A stretch of DNA of 64,000 nt from Obelidium mucronatum (GCA_025765595.1 JAIVFH010000033.1:186001-250000), one strand, 5' to 3'; counted from the first letter of the stretch, positions 1-10,885 are shown. Notes: generated by a model from the sequence alone, not told the origin. A program made the numbers and translations.

Positions 1-120
1 TATTTAGTTCATTGGATGGGTTATTCTAACTCTGACTGCTCCTGGGAGCCTGCTGACAATGTTTCTGGTTCTGCTGAGTTGGTTTCTGAATTCCATGCCA
101 AATATCCAGGACGCCTGGAC
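1..120 (+). pseudogene. Chromodomain fragment of a Ty3/gypsy (chromovirus) integrase
   Basis: Reading from base 1, the frame gives a chromodomain core with the aromatic and W-E-P signature (HWMGYSNSDCSWEP, then N-V and E-F-H). In chromoviruses this module ends the integrase and targets insertion to heterochromatin. Only the domain tail is in the window and nothing recognisable of pol follows, so it is a truncated relic at the outer edge of the left arm of the inverted duplication. Family assignment rests on one motif. Confidence 0.6.
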
Positions 121-479
121 CTGGTGCAATTGCTGCAAGTGTTTGCAATCACAAGAAAAGAAGGGGATGATATTAGCCAGAAGGGCACAATGGGTTGGTC
201 AACAAACTCACTGGCAATGCTGCCAGCAAAGATGAGGAGGGTAGTCAAGAAAGATTAACAAGCTTTCAAACAGATGTTGGAGCAGACGCAAATCATGCAG
301 CATCCATTGCTAACGCCAGTTGAATAGTGGGTTTTCATCCTCCCAGCAAACAAGTGTGTTCTCACAGCCACATCCGTGCCACATCAAACACATCCCTCAT
401 TTGCAAGTTCAAACTCAAATCAAGTTGCAGAACAGGAAACTTAAGAATCAGAAAATTGAAGTTATTTAATAAGCTTGGA

Positions 480-800
480 TTTTATTCATAATATAGCTTG
501 TCTGCAAGCAATTGACGACAAGCTGCCATTGCATTTCTTTCTTCAACAAGTGTGGCATTCACATTGGAGGTAGTAATCGGAATAGGAGAGTGTAGTTTGC
601 TTCTTGGTGTTCATAGTTGTCTCATGTATCCAAAAAAACAGAGTCTGCATGGCTTTTACAGATATTGTGAAGGATGGCACAGGCAAAGAAGACTTGCATG
701 CTCATTTGGGGGAGGCTTTTTGAACAGTAATAGAATTCTCCATTGTTGCTTCAACGTCCCAAACGTTCTTTCAATGACCACTGCTCATTGAAATTTCAAA
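480..800 (-). pseudogene. PIF/Harbinger transposase C-terminal remnant (left copy)
   Basis: On the minus strand the frame around 790-700 reads V-I-E-R-T-F-G-x-L-K-x-x-W-R-I-L, the block holding the third acidic residue of the Harbinger DDE triad. A downstream I-L-H-N-I-C block in another frame matches the family's C-terminal LHN motif. The frame then ends in ADKLYYE followed by a stop near 485. Indels separate the blocks and no upstream DDE residues are seen, so it is a decayed 3' part. It is duplicated at 42,990-43,318. Confidence 0.6.
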
Positions 801-1250
801 TGGAAAGTACGTACCTTTTTGCAATATACTAGTATTTTATCACAAACGCTGTCGCAAAAGAGGAAGTAGACGGGAGGTCTACAAGGGGGGTTGGGGTGCA
901 CAGTCACTTGCTGTCCAGAATGTGAGCCGGGCCTAACTATACTGTTCTAAGAAATTGGGGAGAAGTAGTTGTTCGACAAAGTGTTAATTACAAAATACAT
1001 TCACATCAAAAAAAAAAAAATTATCGCAAACGCCGTCACTGCCAAAATAACATCAACGACTCAGCCAACCGGAAAGTAATGGAGGGCAGGCAAACACTGA
1101 GTTATTTTCAAATGGAAAGTACGTACCTTTTTGCAATAAACTCCTATTTTATCACAAACGCCGTCGCCGCCAAGGCAGGGGATTGTAAGTCTGGTTGGCA
1201 ATAACATCAACAACTCAGCCGACCAGAGTAATGGAGGGCAGGCAAACGCT
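795..1250. repeat. Short tandem repeats of about 125 bp (left copy)
   Basis: A block beginning TTTCAAATGGAAAGTACGTA, followed by a T-rich stretch, TTTTATCACAAACGC and a region ending in AACATCAACAACTCAGCC, recurs. The left version is interrupted by an inserted LINE tail (854-1020). The right-arm counterpart at 42,715-42,995 shows two full units and a partial third without the interruption. Confidence 0.7.
854..1020 (+). mobile_element. 5'-truncated LINE tail (3' UTR plus poly-A)
   Basis: The segment resembles the last part of the full-length LINE at 13,511-23,935: GTCTACAAGGGGGGTT, GCCGGGCCT, then AGTAGT-GTTCGACAA-GTGTT, then AATTACAAAATACA and a run of A. It ends in poly-A at 1009-1020 and is flanked by an imperfect direct repeat (837-853 and 1021-1037, ttatcNcaaacgcNgtc). 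The right arm lacks it, so it inserted after the arms separated or was lost from one of them. Confidence 0.8.
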
Positions 1251-1277
1251 GAGGCAAACGAAATTTTGTTCAAAAAA

Positions 1278-2360
1278 AATGGATAGGACTGGTGGGGCAG
1301 AAGCAAGGTGCAACAAACCCATCCACTCCGATTCCGGAACTCTTAAAACGACTGTAATGCAGCAAGTGGAAGGAGCTACCGCCGCAACAGGTAGTGCTGG
1401 GTCATATCTTTTGTTGCCCCCTTTTACTTACCTTTTTTACCAGCTCCCCAACAGCGACTTTGAAGGAGGACAAGACACTGGGTACAACACGCCCTCAAGA
1501 GAGCTGTGAGGCTTGCTGACGCCCCGAAGATGTTTGCACTTCTGTTGTGCTCAATAACGACAGCACCACTCTATCACATGCTTGGTATTACTGTTTTCCT
1601 GTGTTTGTTGTTTTGCATATGGGATTTTGACAGTGTGATTCAGGTTTGTCATGGATCCTGTGAAGTATACTGCTGTTCGACACCATTTGGCCAGGCTGTC
1701 AAACTTTGGCAATCAACCAAGTGTCGAAACGGAATGGAATTACTATGTCTGTGGAGAAAAGTACGAGACGGCATTTGGTGTTACTTTGCTTTTGCCGGTT
1801 TGAAGTTGATGTTTTTTGCGTTATTATTCAGGTGGACATCCACTATGACGCCAGCATAACCAAACCAAATGCATCAGTAAAGCAAGCCACACTGAGTGGC
1901 AAGTAATTTAGCTTGGAAGGGCACTTGAATCCTGAGTTGGCAGAGTGTATACCTGGACTTCGGCCATTGGTTGAAGAAACCCAGAGTGTTCATGGGGCAG
2001 AAGCAACAGAATGCACTCAACTTATTCAAGAGGTTTGCATGGAGCTTTGAATTGCTTAGTTTTGACTGAGTTTTACTACACGACAACAGGAAGTTGCCCG
2101 GTCTGCTGAAAACCTCTTCCCTGGCTTCACAGCCAATTTTGCAACTGGCCGACAGTGCGCTCAAGGCATCTGGTCTCATTTGGATGTGTCCAACCACCCT
2201 TATTCTATTGGAGTTGTGGTGCCTATTTACTCTGGCCGCCGTACTCCGAGGGGAGTACTTCCAACATTGTACTTCCCTGATTCAGAAACTTGGGTCAATT
2301 TGACTCCAAATGAAGTTGCTTTGGTGCTGTTTCAAGACAAGGAGCATTTAGTTCCCTGAA
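1278..2360 (+). pseudogene. Decayed multi-exon gene of unknown function (left copy)
   Basis: I do not recognise this protein. Pieces that read as coding and join at plausible splice sites are an N-terminal exon from 1278 (MDRTGGAEARCNK), an exon from ATG 1651 (MDPVKYTAVRHHLARLS, ending at 1797), a GTTTGA..CAG intron, a piece starting VDIHYDASITKPN, and a final exon at about 2091-2360 containing ARSAENLFPGFTANF and YSIGVVVPIYSGRRTPRG. An in-frame stop near 1905 and indels relative to the right copy (41,600-42,715) argue for decay. It lies next to the Harbinger relic and may be part of the same element, but that is a guess. Confidence 0.4.
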
Positions 2361-2560
2361 GAAGCCGCCAAATTGACTCTGGAAGAAATTGAAGCCTGTT
2401 GAAAGGAGAGAACCTCTTTGATACTGACAGACAGTCTGCGAACAAGCAATGCGTATGTTTAAGAAACCCCCGCAAGCTCTCAAAGTCTGCCTCGGTTGTG
2501 TCAAAGGGGGGTAGGCAATCAGTTGTGTTGAAAACAAAGCACAAAATCGCCTTTAAATAA

Positions 2561-3337
2561 CAATAAACAAAAATGCTGGCATGTTTAATGAGTTAGCTCA
2601 AGTTGGGCTGAAAGTAATGTGTAGTTGCTTTTCTCCCCGCTTTGCATATTCCTCCATTTGATGAAATTCCCGTATCATCATTACTTCCTTCACCCAACCT
2701 GATCAAGCTTTTTGTTTTGTTCAACGTCAAATATGGTCTTCCATATCAAAATTTCTGCCCCTGATCAACAAACTGGTAGAACTGAACAAAAGCAGACCCT
2801 CCAAGAATATGGCCATGGGGTTTTTTCACTGTAGACACAGAAACAAATTCAAGGACTTTGGCAAAGAAGCCTCAAACTGCAGAAACTGAAGAGTAATCAA
2901 TTTGTCATGAAATGACAAAGAAGGGGTATAAGCATACAAACCTATAAGCGTTGCAGTGGTTGTCGCAATAGTGATGGACGGATCAATGACAGTGGAATAG
3001 CTACATGCATTTCAGTGGGTATATGTAGCAATTGGTGCTTTGAGATCAACAGCAGTCAAAGTTCTGTTCATACAAGTAGTCCTGTCGTCATGGCGACCCT
3101 ACAGCAACTTACATCAGAAACATGCAGGTTCAGCTCAAGGCCAAAACAATGATTCTCTCATATATTTCTGTTATCCTATAAAGAGAAAATCAAATTGGCA
3201 ATCATTTTGACTGACTTGCCCATACAACATCTAGTGGCTGTGATCCTCCGGTGCTGCGTCACCTACCAAATATGATACCACAGTTTCTAGAGCAGTAAAA
3301 TAAGTTTAATATTTGCTATGGCACCAAAGTCATCAGG
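2561..3337. other. No gene seen (left arm intergenic)
   Basis: AT-rich sequence between the decayed gene and tRNA-Gly. It is near-identical to 40,604-41,390 on the right arm. No frame shows a recognisable motif. Confidence 0.6.
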
Positions 3338-3409
3338 GCAGTAGTTGTATAGTGGTTATTATGCCTGCCTTCCAAGCATGCGACCCGGGTTCGAATCCCG
3401 GCTACTGCA
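3338..3409 (+). tRNA. tRNA-Gly (TCC), left arm
   Basis: A 72-nt cloverleaf. The acceptor stem GCAGTAG pairs with CTACTGC, followed by discriminator A. The D arm carries the TAGTGG A-box element, the anticodon loop CTTCCAA gives TCC, and the T arm CCGGGTTCGAATCCCGG is perfect. The anticodon stem has one mismatched pair. An identical gene lies at 40,532-40,603 in inverted orientation. Confidence 0.93.
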
Positions 3410-3483
3410 AAGTTTAGCATCTTGGAATCTCTTTTCAAACAATCTGCACCACAACTCAAACACTTTTGAGATTAGCTAAAAGT

Positions 3484-3555
3484 CTCCCAGACGGGGAATT
3501 GAACCCCTGTCTCGCCCGTGACAGGGGCGGATACTAGCCACTATACTATCTGGGA
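3484..3555 (-). tRNA. tRNA-Asp (GTC), left arm
   Basis: A 72-nt cloverleaf on the minus strand. The acceptor TCCCAGA pairs with TCTGGGA and the anticodon loop contains CTGTCAC (GTC). The T arm reads AGGGGTTCAATTCCCCG. The left copy has A where the right copy has C in the first T-stem pair, so one pair is lost here. It diverges from the tRNA-Gly 74 bp away. Confidence 0.92.
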
Positions 3556-5504
3556 CGCCAATACGCACTATCAAAAAAAAATTATTATAATTTAACCTCA
3601 GCAACAGAGTGCAGAATGTAGTTTTTGGCTTTTTCTCCCCATGCCTTGAAATTAAGTAGTCATGACATGCTGCAACTCTTTGCAAAGTCTTGTTATCTCC
3701 AAAAAGGTTCCACTGAGTTTAGCGTTCTCCTATAACTCTTTGTGCTGTGGCATCTTAAGTTCTGCGTTTCAATGTTTTCATGCAGTAGGGTCAACTGACT
3801 CCGGATCAATTGTCAGAGGAGGATATTATACTCTGTGCAAGAGACTAGTGGCAACATTTGACCAATCTGTTTTTTAAGGAGGGTTATTAACATAAGAGTT
3901 TTTTTTGGAAAGCTGTCAGAAAGGGTGTTATTACTGAAGTTACACCATTGTTATCAATTGGGATGTGCATCCCAAAACAGAGTTTTGGTTGACTCAGTTG
4001 ATCATTTATATCTAAAATTCATTTATATCTAAAATCAAATCTATCTCTAGAGCTTTGAAAGTTTTTTTTGAAAATGTTGATGACTCAGTTTTGTATTTTT
4101 ATATAAATGCAGCTGGCTGTGGAATCGGAAACAAAAGCAAATGGTTAGAAAGATTTTGGAACAATTGAATTTGAGCTGAATATATTGTTTCAACAAATTC
4201 TGTTTCTTCATTTTTATTTGTTCTTATTGCATTCTTTTATATTTGTTCTTATTGCATTCTTTTATCTTCTAATATATATTACCTTATGGGTTGGTTGGGC
4301 TTTATAATAGTATGGGTAGAAACAAGGTTGTGTTGGTGGAGTTTTTAAACAATTTTGTGAGAGGTGGGATTTGCAAGATTGAATTGTCTTGGAATCTTTC
4401 CAGTTGTGATCCTTGCTCTTGTAACTTATGTACAGCTGCTAAAGGAATTAATTTAACTTGTGTGACAACATATTGATTTTGTCCAAATATAACAGCTCGC
4501 CCTGATGCTACTCCACAAGAAATTGCCGCTGTCATATAAGACTCTTTCTTAGGTACACATAGACAAAGCTACGCAACTTTTACCAGGTGTTAGCAACACA
4601 TCCCAGTCAAACAATATTTGCTTGTGTTGTAGGGCACTGCATGCCTCCAAGAATTACTGGGTTTCCTTCCACAATATCAACTAGTCAGCTGCAGGTTACT
4701 TTGGAAAGGCAAAAGCAGCCATCAGCACATGAATTGCATTTTGTGCCGAATGCAGTCTCACTTGTACAGTTTGGCTTTGACAAAGATCAATCAAGAAATA
4801 AAAGAAGGTTTTATTGAATTAATAGGCAGTAATGTTCTACATCTTGCTGTTTGGTGAAATATATAAGATGTTGTAGGGCATGGGGCTGAGCTGCTAGTTG
4901 AATTGAAGGGGTCAACTTTAAGTTGTTTGGTTGTTGAACTCACCACCATCAGACAATGTGGTGATTGATTGTTTTGGAGGGCAATGGATAAGGTGCAAAC
5001 AGGTTGGGTTTGGGTTGGGTTGGTTTCATCCCAAAGCTGACTGTTTGGATTTGGGTGTCAGGGTAAACGTGAAACCCAAACCTGTCAGGATTATCCTGCA
5101 GGTCTTTGGGGAATGGTCTGTTGTATGGAAAGAAGTAGAAATAAATAGTTTGGAATGAGAATAAAATAAAAAAAGTTAAGAATTTATGCATATAAACTAT
5201 TGCAGAATGACATTTTAATAGCAAACAGAAAAATTGAAGGTTATAACCAAAAAAAATTGAACCTCAAACTTATTGTAAGTGACAAACCTGTTTGGAAGAA
5301 TGGAAGGAGGTCGGGTCAGTTGGGTTTTGTTGGGTTTCTTTGGTTAATAGTGAAAACCAATCATACCCCCAATCTAGTGGGTCAGGGTACTTGCCAGGTT
5401 GATGCGAGCCCACTTGCACCTTATCAATGGAGGGCATCTGTTCAGGTTTTGGAATGTCAGTTTAATACTCCAATTTACAGAAAATTGTTCTAGAAACCAC
5501 AAGT
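3556..5504. other. No gene seen (left arm intergenic)
   Basis: Low-complexity AT-rich DNA between tRNA-Asp and tRNA-Lys, repeated inverted at 38,455-40,385. Open frames at 4,291-4,535, 4,587-4,817 and 4,931-5,224 are short and occur on both strands. They are equally open in both arms, which is uninformative because the arms are near-identical. Around 5,000-5,350 the DNA is rich in GGGTT and GGGTTT words, not a regular telomere array. Confidence 0.5.
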
Positions 5505-5577
5505 AGCCCGACGTGGGGGTCGAACCCACCACCTTAAGATTAAGAGTCTTACGCTCTACCGATTGAGCTAGCCGGGC
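5505..5577 (-). tRNA. tRNA-Lys (CTT), left arm
   Basis: A 73-nt cloverleaf on the minus strand. The acceptor GCCCGGC pairs with GTCGGGC (with a wobble), the anticodon loop CTCTTAA gives CTT, and the T arm GTGGGTTCGACCCCCAC is perfect. The inverted counterpart is at 38,382-38,454. Confidence 0.95.
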
Positions 5578-5640
5578 CGTTGTCCGCTTAAGCAGTGTAG
5601 CCTTTATTAATGTATTAGTTTGAATTGTGTCTATCCAAAA

Positions 5641-5714
5641 TGCTCCATACAGGGATCGAACCTGTGACCTTGGCGTTATTAGCACCACGCTCTAACCAAC
5701 TGAGGTAATGGAGA
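5641..5714 (-). tRNA. tRNA-Ile (AAT), left arm; empty integration site
   Basis: A 74-nt cloverleaf on the minus strand: anticodon loop CTAATAA (AAT), T arm CAGGTTCGATCCCTG, D-loop core CAGTTGGTTAGAGC. The first acceptor pair is T-C, and the D stem starts C where the right copy has G, so two pairs are weak. This gene is uninterrupted, whereas its right-arm twin is split at AGTTGG by element copy 2. It therefore documents the empty site. Confidence 0.88.
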
Positions 5715-6548
5715 TATGGAATTTATTGAAACATAGTCCATAATGTCCAGGCTATACTTATAGAGGGTTTTTGACCCACTCGGAGAGAAAAAAAGTGTGT
5801 TTTCATGATGCTTCTGCATCAATAGACTAACTGAGAAAGAGTTATCAGGCAAAGCTTGTTTTTCTGTCAATTTTAATCCTCCACAGCAAGTGTGTTTCAA
5901 TGAGCTGCATGATATTCTCAGGGGGAAGAAACACAGGGACCTTTCAAATCACAAGCAGATACTCTCTAAAGTACAACACATGTATATTGCGTTTATTATA
6001 ATAAAGTAATCTATATCCCGTTTACAACCAATCTCAGGCTACATGCTCGACCCTAAACAATTGCGATGCATACCCATTGGCAATGGACCCATGCAACCCA
6101 AAATTCAAGGTATCCATGATATTTTCATTGGAAGTGTTGTCCTTCTAAATTTTTTCGATAAACTTCCAACACTGAATAGACCCAAGTCTCCAGAAATTCA
6201 TTGATATGCTTCCAATGTACGTTTAGCAAGTTAAATCTTGTCCTGCCTCTTGGGATCTGATTTTGGAGTCGCTTCTATGCTGCAAAAAAGGACTGCTGAA
6301 AACAGATTCATTTTGGTATGAGTGTGCCTGTTCAACAATTCAGTCTAAACAGTAAGTAAAAGCGCTCGACATGGGTGCACTTTTGGTCAATAGAGGGCAA
6401 AGTGCATGGCTTTGATTGCATCATGATGGGCACTTGAGCTAATTGGGTTTACCAATCAGCTGGCTGTAAGCTTGATGTTTTTAAACAGATTGTAACCCTC
6501 CATCAGAGTTTCTGCCTTGTCCAAGTGTTTTTGTGTGTGTTGTTCACC
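5715..6548. other. No gene seen (left arm intergenic)
   Basis: Inverted copy of 28,450-29,323. It contains short frames only and no recognisable motif. Confidence 0.55.
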
Positions 6549-6599
6549 TTGCTCCCAATAAATTTGTGATGGTCCAAAGGGAATTTTTTCATTTTATAC

Positions 6600-6720
6600 T
6601 GATGTTTGCTTTATTTCATATTAGTTGGCACAATTTATAATCAATGGGATGCCTTTTGTGCAAGGGTTTCTGCTTCAAAAGTTGAGGCCAAATCTGTGAG
6701 ACAATTTGCCCTTGCTGAGC
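6600..6720 (+). pseudogene. Fragment of a diverged Crypton-type YR gene (left arm)
   Basis: The frame reading VGTIYNQWDAFCARVSASK and then VRQFALAEH matches the right-arm relic at 27,905-28,017. It corresponds in position to the exon of the main YR gene that starts YKAICNCLPKLFENPLW. It stops matching at about 6,720, where a PIF1-like sequence takes over. Assignment depends on synteny with the right-arm relic. Confidence 0.5.
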
Positions 6721-7010
6721 ACGGAGACACTGTGGCTGTTACCTCTGTGACAGGTGGGTTCCAATGTACTGTGTGTCTCTAACATCAATTACTACAGGAA
6801 TTGCTGTCAGTCATATTGGAGGAGTAACTGTAGCATCATTTGTGGGATGTGGTCTTTTAAAAGGTGTGTTGTAAATATCACCCATCTCTTTAATTTATGT
6901 TTCCTCAGACGACTTGACTGCAAACGTCTTGGTGACAAAGATAAAGAGAAACAATCAAGCATTGAGTCGATGGAAATCAATTAAAGTGTGGATAATTGAC
7001 AAAAGTGAGT
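6720..7010 (+). pseudogene. PIF1-type DNA helicase fragment
   Basis: Three exon-like pieces (6,720-6,753, 6,798-6,863, 6,909-about 7,005) with GT-AG joins read TGIAVSHIGGVTVASFVGCG, then DDLTANVLVTKIKRNNQALS and RWKSIKVWIIDK. These match the PIF1 region after Walker A (T-G-x-A-A-x-x-I-G-G-x-T-x-H-S-F) through the start of motif II (RW...LIIDE). Walker A lies upstream in the family and is missing, as is everything after motif II. The fragment is fused to the diverged YR piece, and the right arm has no such sequence at its breakpoint. Confidence 0.65.
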
Positions 7011-7214
7011 TAATTTAATATCTAAACACTGAAATTGGCATGGAGAATACGCGGATTGTTGTCAGTCGACAGGTGTGGTTATGTTGGAGGATGCGTTATC
7101 ACCCCAAACCTAACCTCTTGAGAGCTTACCGGCCACTGCTACAATGACTAGAAGTGCTGTAAAAGATGCGCAAAAAAGCATAAAAAATTCAATATAATTA
7201 AAGTTTCATCATTT
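7011..7214. other. Unassigned spacer
   Basis: About 200 bp between the PIF1 and RecQ fragments. No match elsewhere in the window was noticed. Confidence 0.4.
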
Positions 7215-7710
7215 CACAGAATTCTTTACGTGCCATGCTCTCTGGAGACACATACAATAGTTTTATATTTTTACTTCTGACTTTCTTAATAACCTTATCT
7301 CTGTTTTCTGCTGTGATTAGAATTCAAGTTTGTTGGTTTCAGTATGCTGTCAACACAACCTTCGCTCATTTCACAATGCAAAGCAGCTGCAGCAATATTT
7401 TTGCTGAGGCATTGCGACACTTGGTCATCCATAAGGGCCAGAAGCGGTGTGACAACAATGGCTGTGTTTGGCTGAGCAATTGCCGCTACTTGGAATGGCA
7501 GCAACTTTCCGGCGCCTGTTGGAAGAAGAAGCAAGCAAGACTCTCCTGCCAAGAGCTTTCAAATGACTGGTTCCTGATTGTCTCGAAAGGTGTCAAAGCC
7601 GAACACGTTGCGAAGGATTTGATGTGGGTTTGTATCTGATAAAACACAAGTCAGAGTTGTCCAAATCAAAAGCTGCCACCACCTCCGTCTAGTGCCTGCT
7701 CCGCTCTGGC
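7215..7710 (-). pseudogene. RecQ helicase 5' fragment, direct repeat of 27,145-27,640
   Basis: Minus-strand DNA matches exons 1-3 of the element RecQ gene: Walker A region (L-L-P-T-G-A-G-K-L), the block V-V-T-P-L-L-A-L-M-D-D-Q and the start of V-S-P-E. It is truncated in exon 1 exactly where copy 1 begins (7,711) and at about 7,215 in exon 3. It shares with the 27-kb copy the TGA in place of CGA (7,559-7,561) and the S-to-L change after the Walker A lysine. The two therefore descend from one already damaged gene. Confidence 0.8.
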
Positions 7711-7890
7711 AGGGTTGTGGTGCGATAGTTCATGGCAATAAAAATTTTGGCACCACCCAAAAATGGAATATTCCAGGGCGCGGCAACGGAGAATGCCCAT
7801 CGGCACCGCATTCAAACTTTAAGGGGGGCATTTTAAAATATTCTTTATTGCCTCGGGGGTGTTGGAATGGCGTTTTTGTGGGTTTTGGGT

Positions 7891-7963
7891 GGTGTACTAT
7901 TTGGGTGTCGTGATATCGCAAAGCCATGATTTTTGAAATATCACGACACCAAAATAGTACACC
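7891..7963. repeat. Subterminal hairpin of copy 1
   Basis: Arms 7,891-7,916 and 7,938-7,963 are inverted repeats of 26 bp with one mismatch (GGTGTACTATTT and GTGTCGTGATAT parts) around a 21-nt loop. Copy 2 has the same stem at 37,965-38,074 with a longer loop. Its place about 180 bp inside the element end in both copies suggests a conserved element feature. Confidence 0.85.
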
Positions 7964-10404
7964 CCCCAACCTGACGGCTAAACTGATGCCACCGATTGCG
8001 ATGGCATTGTAAACACTTTGTTATATCTATTACGTCAAGTGGACTCCATATTCAATGATATTAACATATTCTTTATTCATACAGGCACCCAACGTCAACC
8101 ACAAATGAAGCGAAGCTACGACGCAATGCGACCTGCCTTCCCAACGACGCGCACCGGAAGCGATCGGACGCCGCGATGGGAAGCCGCTTACACGAACGAC
8201 TACTATGCGAGTTGTTTGACCGATCCAGACGAGCCAGTTCCATCGGACGCCATCGGTTGCTTCGGATCATCGGAATCCAATGGCGATCCGATGGTTGGTG
8301 TCGTGACTGCGATTCGTGCTATTCCAAGATGTGCGTTCCAAACAATTTTTTTCTTCAAACACACCGCAGCCAAACCAACTCGCCGCCACACCACCGCCAT
8401 GACCACCAGATCACCACGTCAAAACACCGCAGCCACCACTTCAGCTCCCCAAGGCCGCGTTATCGACGGATTTTTTGAGCCGGTGGTTGGCGGTGTCGCT
8501 CCTACTGGTCTGTATGTTGGTCAAGTACCCGTCCACCCAGGCTGGCTCGAGCGTCAGGGGTACAAACACCAGGACCTCTTTCAGTATCGGGGCTGGATGT
8601 TCCAAGGTGGACAGTGGGTTGAGGCGGTGCGTATTTAATTATTTAATTCACCTCTTCTTCAAACTAAAGATATGATTTATTTTTTAGTGCTCGTGTGGAG
8701 ACCTTTTCTATAAGGGACGTCACAACCAAACTCAAGGCCTTCCTGTCCTCAACCGGTGCAAACGATCAGGCAAAGCAGCAAAAGTTCACTTTGTGCACGT
8801 CGGGTCCGGAGCTCTGTGTGCCAATGACAACACTGGGATCTGCCACAGCTGTATTGCCGCTCCTCAGGCTGGTGCCGACGAACCTCTCCCACTTCCGCCG
8901 CGCCCTGTTCTCCCATCAACCTGAAGTGTCTCTGACCGTGCGTCGTCATCCAACTTGTCAGCTGCAAAGAAACACAAGAAGACCGCCCGTCCAAAAGGCT
9001 CTACCAACGTCTACGTTGCTCCTGATGCTGCTGCCCTAATCCCAACGGTTCCTGTGTCTGACGACGATGGAACTTCTGATGGAGAACCAACCAAGCGAAA
9101 GAGCAGCGGATCTGGCAGGACCAAGAGACCCGTGTTGAAAAAGGATAAAGCTGCTGCTACAGCCAAGGCTGCCAAGGATGCTGTCCTTGCTCGGAAGTAC
9201 AAGGTTGAGGATTACTTCCCTCATACTCGAGCTGGCTGGATCAAGGCGGGGATGCTACCACACAGTGACTTCAAAGTTGACAAAATCTCTCAGTTCGCCA
9301 AAGTGTTGATGAAAGGACAAGCAGGGGATATGGGTCGTCTCATTGACGAAACCTGTAAGTAAAAAATTACCCTTGAGTCCGAGCCAGCGAGGCGAAACCC
9401 GGGATAGTACAAACGTGCGAAGCACGGGAGAAAATTTTGACAATTTGGGCTCCAGTTGTAGCTCAAAACGACTACCATTTTTGTCAATTTCCTGTGAATA
9501 TCTGTCTCTCCTTTTCCTTTTACTTATGTTAACTTTTAAAATTTTAGGGGCTGACAAGACAGAGACAGTCGGAGGAATCGAAACTTTGGTCACTTATGGA
9601 GATATACGGTCATACATGTACATCTTCATAATCTTTTTTCGGGGGCATCCGGCTTTTGACAAATTGGTGACAATTATTGTGAAGTCGTACAACCCTCAAG
9701 ACCATCTCAAGGTTGCCCACTTCAAGACTGTGATTGAGTGGATCTGCGACGTCTGTACCCCAAAGAACAATGACCCAATGAAGGCAGATTGTCAACACAA
9801 TTCTGTCTTCATGTATATGCGTCGCTACTTCGAGTTGGTGGATCTGTACCTTACGAATGCGGAACTTAAGGACCCTGGAATCAAGGAGAAGTACAAGGAC
9901 TACAAGTGGAACTTCCTTCCACTTTACGGTTATTTCTTCTTGCTGCAGCTTCGGACGGCGCCCAAGTTGAATCCTCGAGTTCCAGACCAGTACGGCTTCG
10001 AACTCGGGGACGATGAGGTGGCTGAAGAAGAGGAGGCGGAGGCTGAGGCTGATGAAGCCAACGCTTCTATGACAGCTGAGGAGCGTGTTGGTGTGGCGAT
10101 TGTTGATGCAATGGCTGCTGTTGCTGGTGTTGGTGTGAAAATTGTAAGTTTTTTTTTTTCCATTTCAACTTTTCGGTTTTTCATTCAAATATTTTTAGGG
10201 GGTGATGGAGCAAGGACATGTTATATTTGGGAAGATGGGGGTGTTGTCCAAGCTTGCTGCCGATGCAAGTGTCAAGCATGGGTGCGAGGAAAACTGTTCC
10301 TTGCACATGCAGCTACTTAAGGCAGAACAGAAAGCGGCTGTGATGAGAAAGATGCAGTGAGTTTTTCTCAATCAACTTGATATCATGCAATCATGTAAAT
10401 AATG

Positions 10405-10546
10405 TGTTGTAGAGGGACTGGAAGCGGTGCTGGTTCTGTAGACAGGTGAGCTGATTGTTGTGGACACTACAGAGATTTTGGAGAGAATTCTTAAACTTTA
10501 TTCCCAAACATGGAGCTTGCAACATGAGTTTCATGTGCCTCCAACA
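10405..10546 (-). repeat. LTR (minus-sense 3' LTR)
   Basis: 142 bp, TGTTG...CAACA, the same length as the other LTR with two substitutions. Confidence 0.9.
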
Positions 10547-10885
10547 CTTCCCCTCAAGCAAACATGATTGAATAAAGAATGAACTGAACAACGATCAGAC
10601 TTGTATCATGTGACATGAATGTGACTTGATTAATTTGCCAATGATTAGTTAAGGCTTGGTGATTAAATCGGGTTTGGCGAAGGTCATGTGATTGTCACGT
10701 GATGGTGCCTTCCCCTTGATCGTGTGAATCGCTTGAGAGTTGTGTCTTTCTGTGCAGTCTTGCGTTATTACACCCTGTGTCAGATTCTTACTGACTAAAA
10801 CACTTGTCCCTCGCTCAACCATTAAATTGGCGAAGCAAGGATAAAGTGAAACCTTCATAGGCGGATATGTAATAATCGAACAAGT

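Larger units (their letters stand above)
152..6720. repeat. Left arm of a large inverted duplication
   Basis: The arm matches the right arm in reverse complement from about 152 (paired with 43,643) to about 6,720 (paired with 27,905). The pairing is anchored by identical tRNA-Gly, -Asp, -Lys and -Ile genes and shared intergenic sequence. Coordinate sums stay near 43,940 across 3.3-5.6 kb. Differences are small: a LINE tail only on the left (854-1020), and the 8.9-kb YR/RecQ element plus about 430 bp (28,025-28,450) only on the right. Confidence 0.9.

Noticed and set aside
4291..4817. Short frames conserved in both arms as small genes
   Set aside because: Conservation is explained by near-identity of the arms; no motif and no independent comparison.
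5000..5360. GGGTTTGGGTTGGGTT-rich stretch (also at 38,600-38,960) as an internal telomere array
   Set aside because: The words are irregular, mixed with unrelated sequence, and not a repeated unit; no match to a known fungal telomere repeat.
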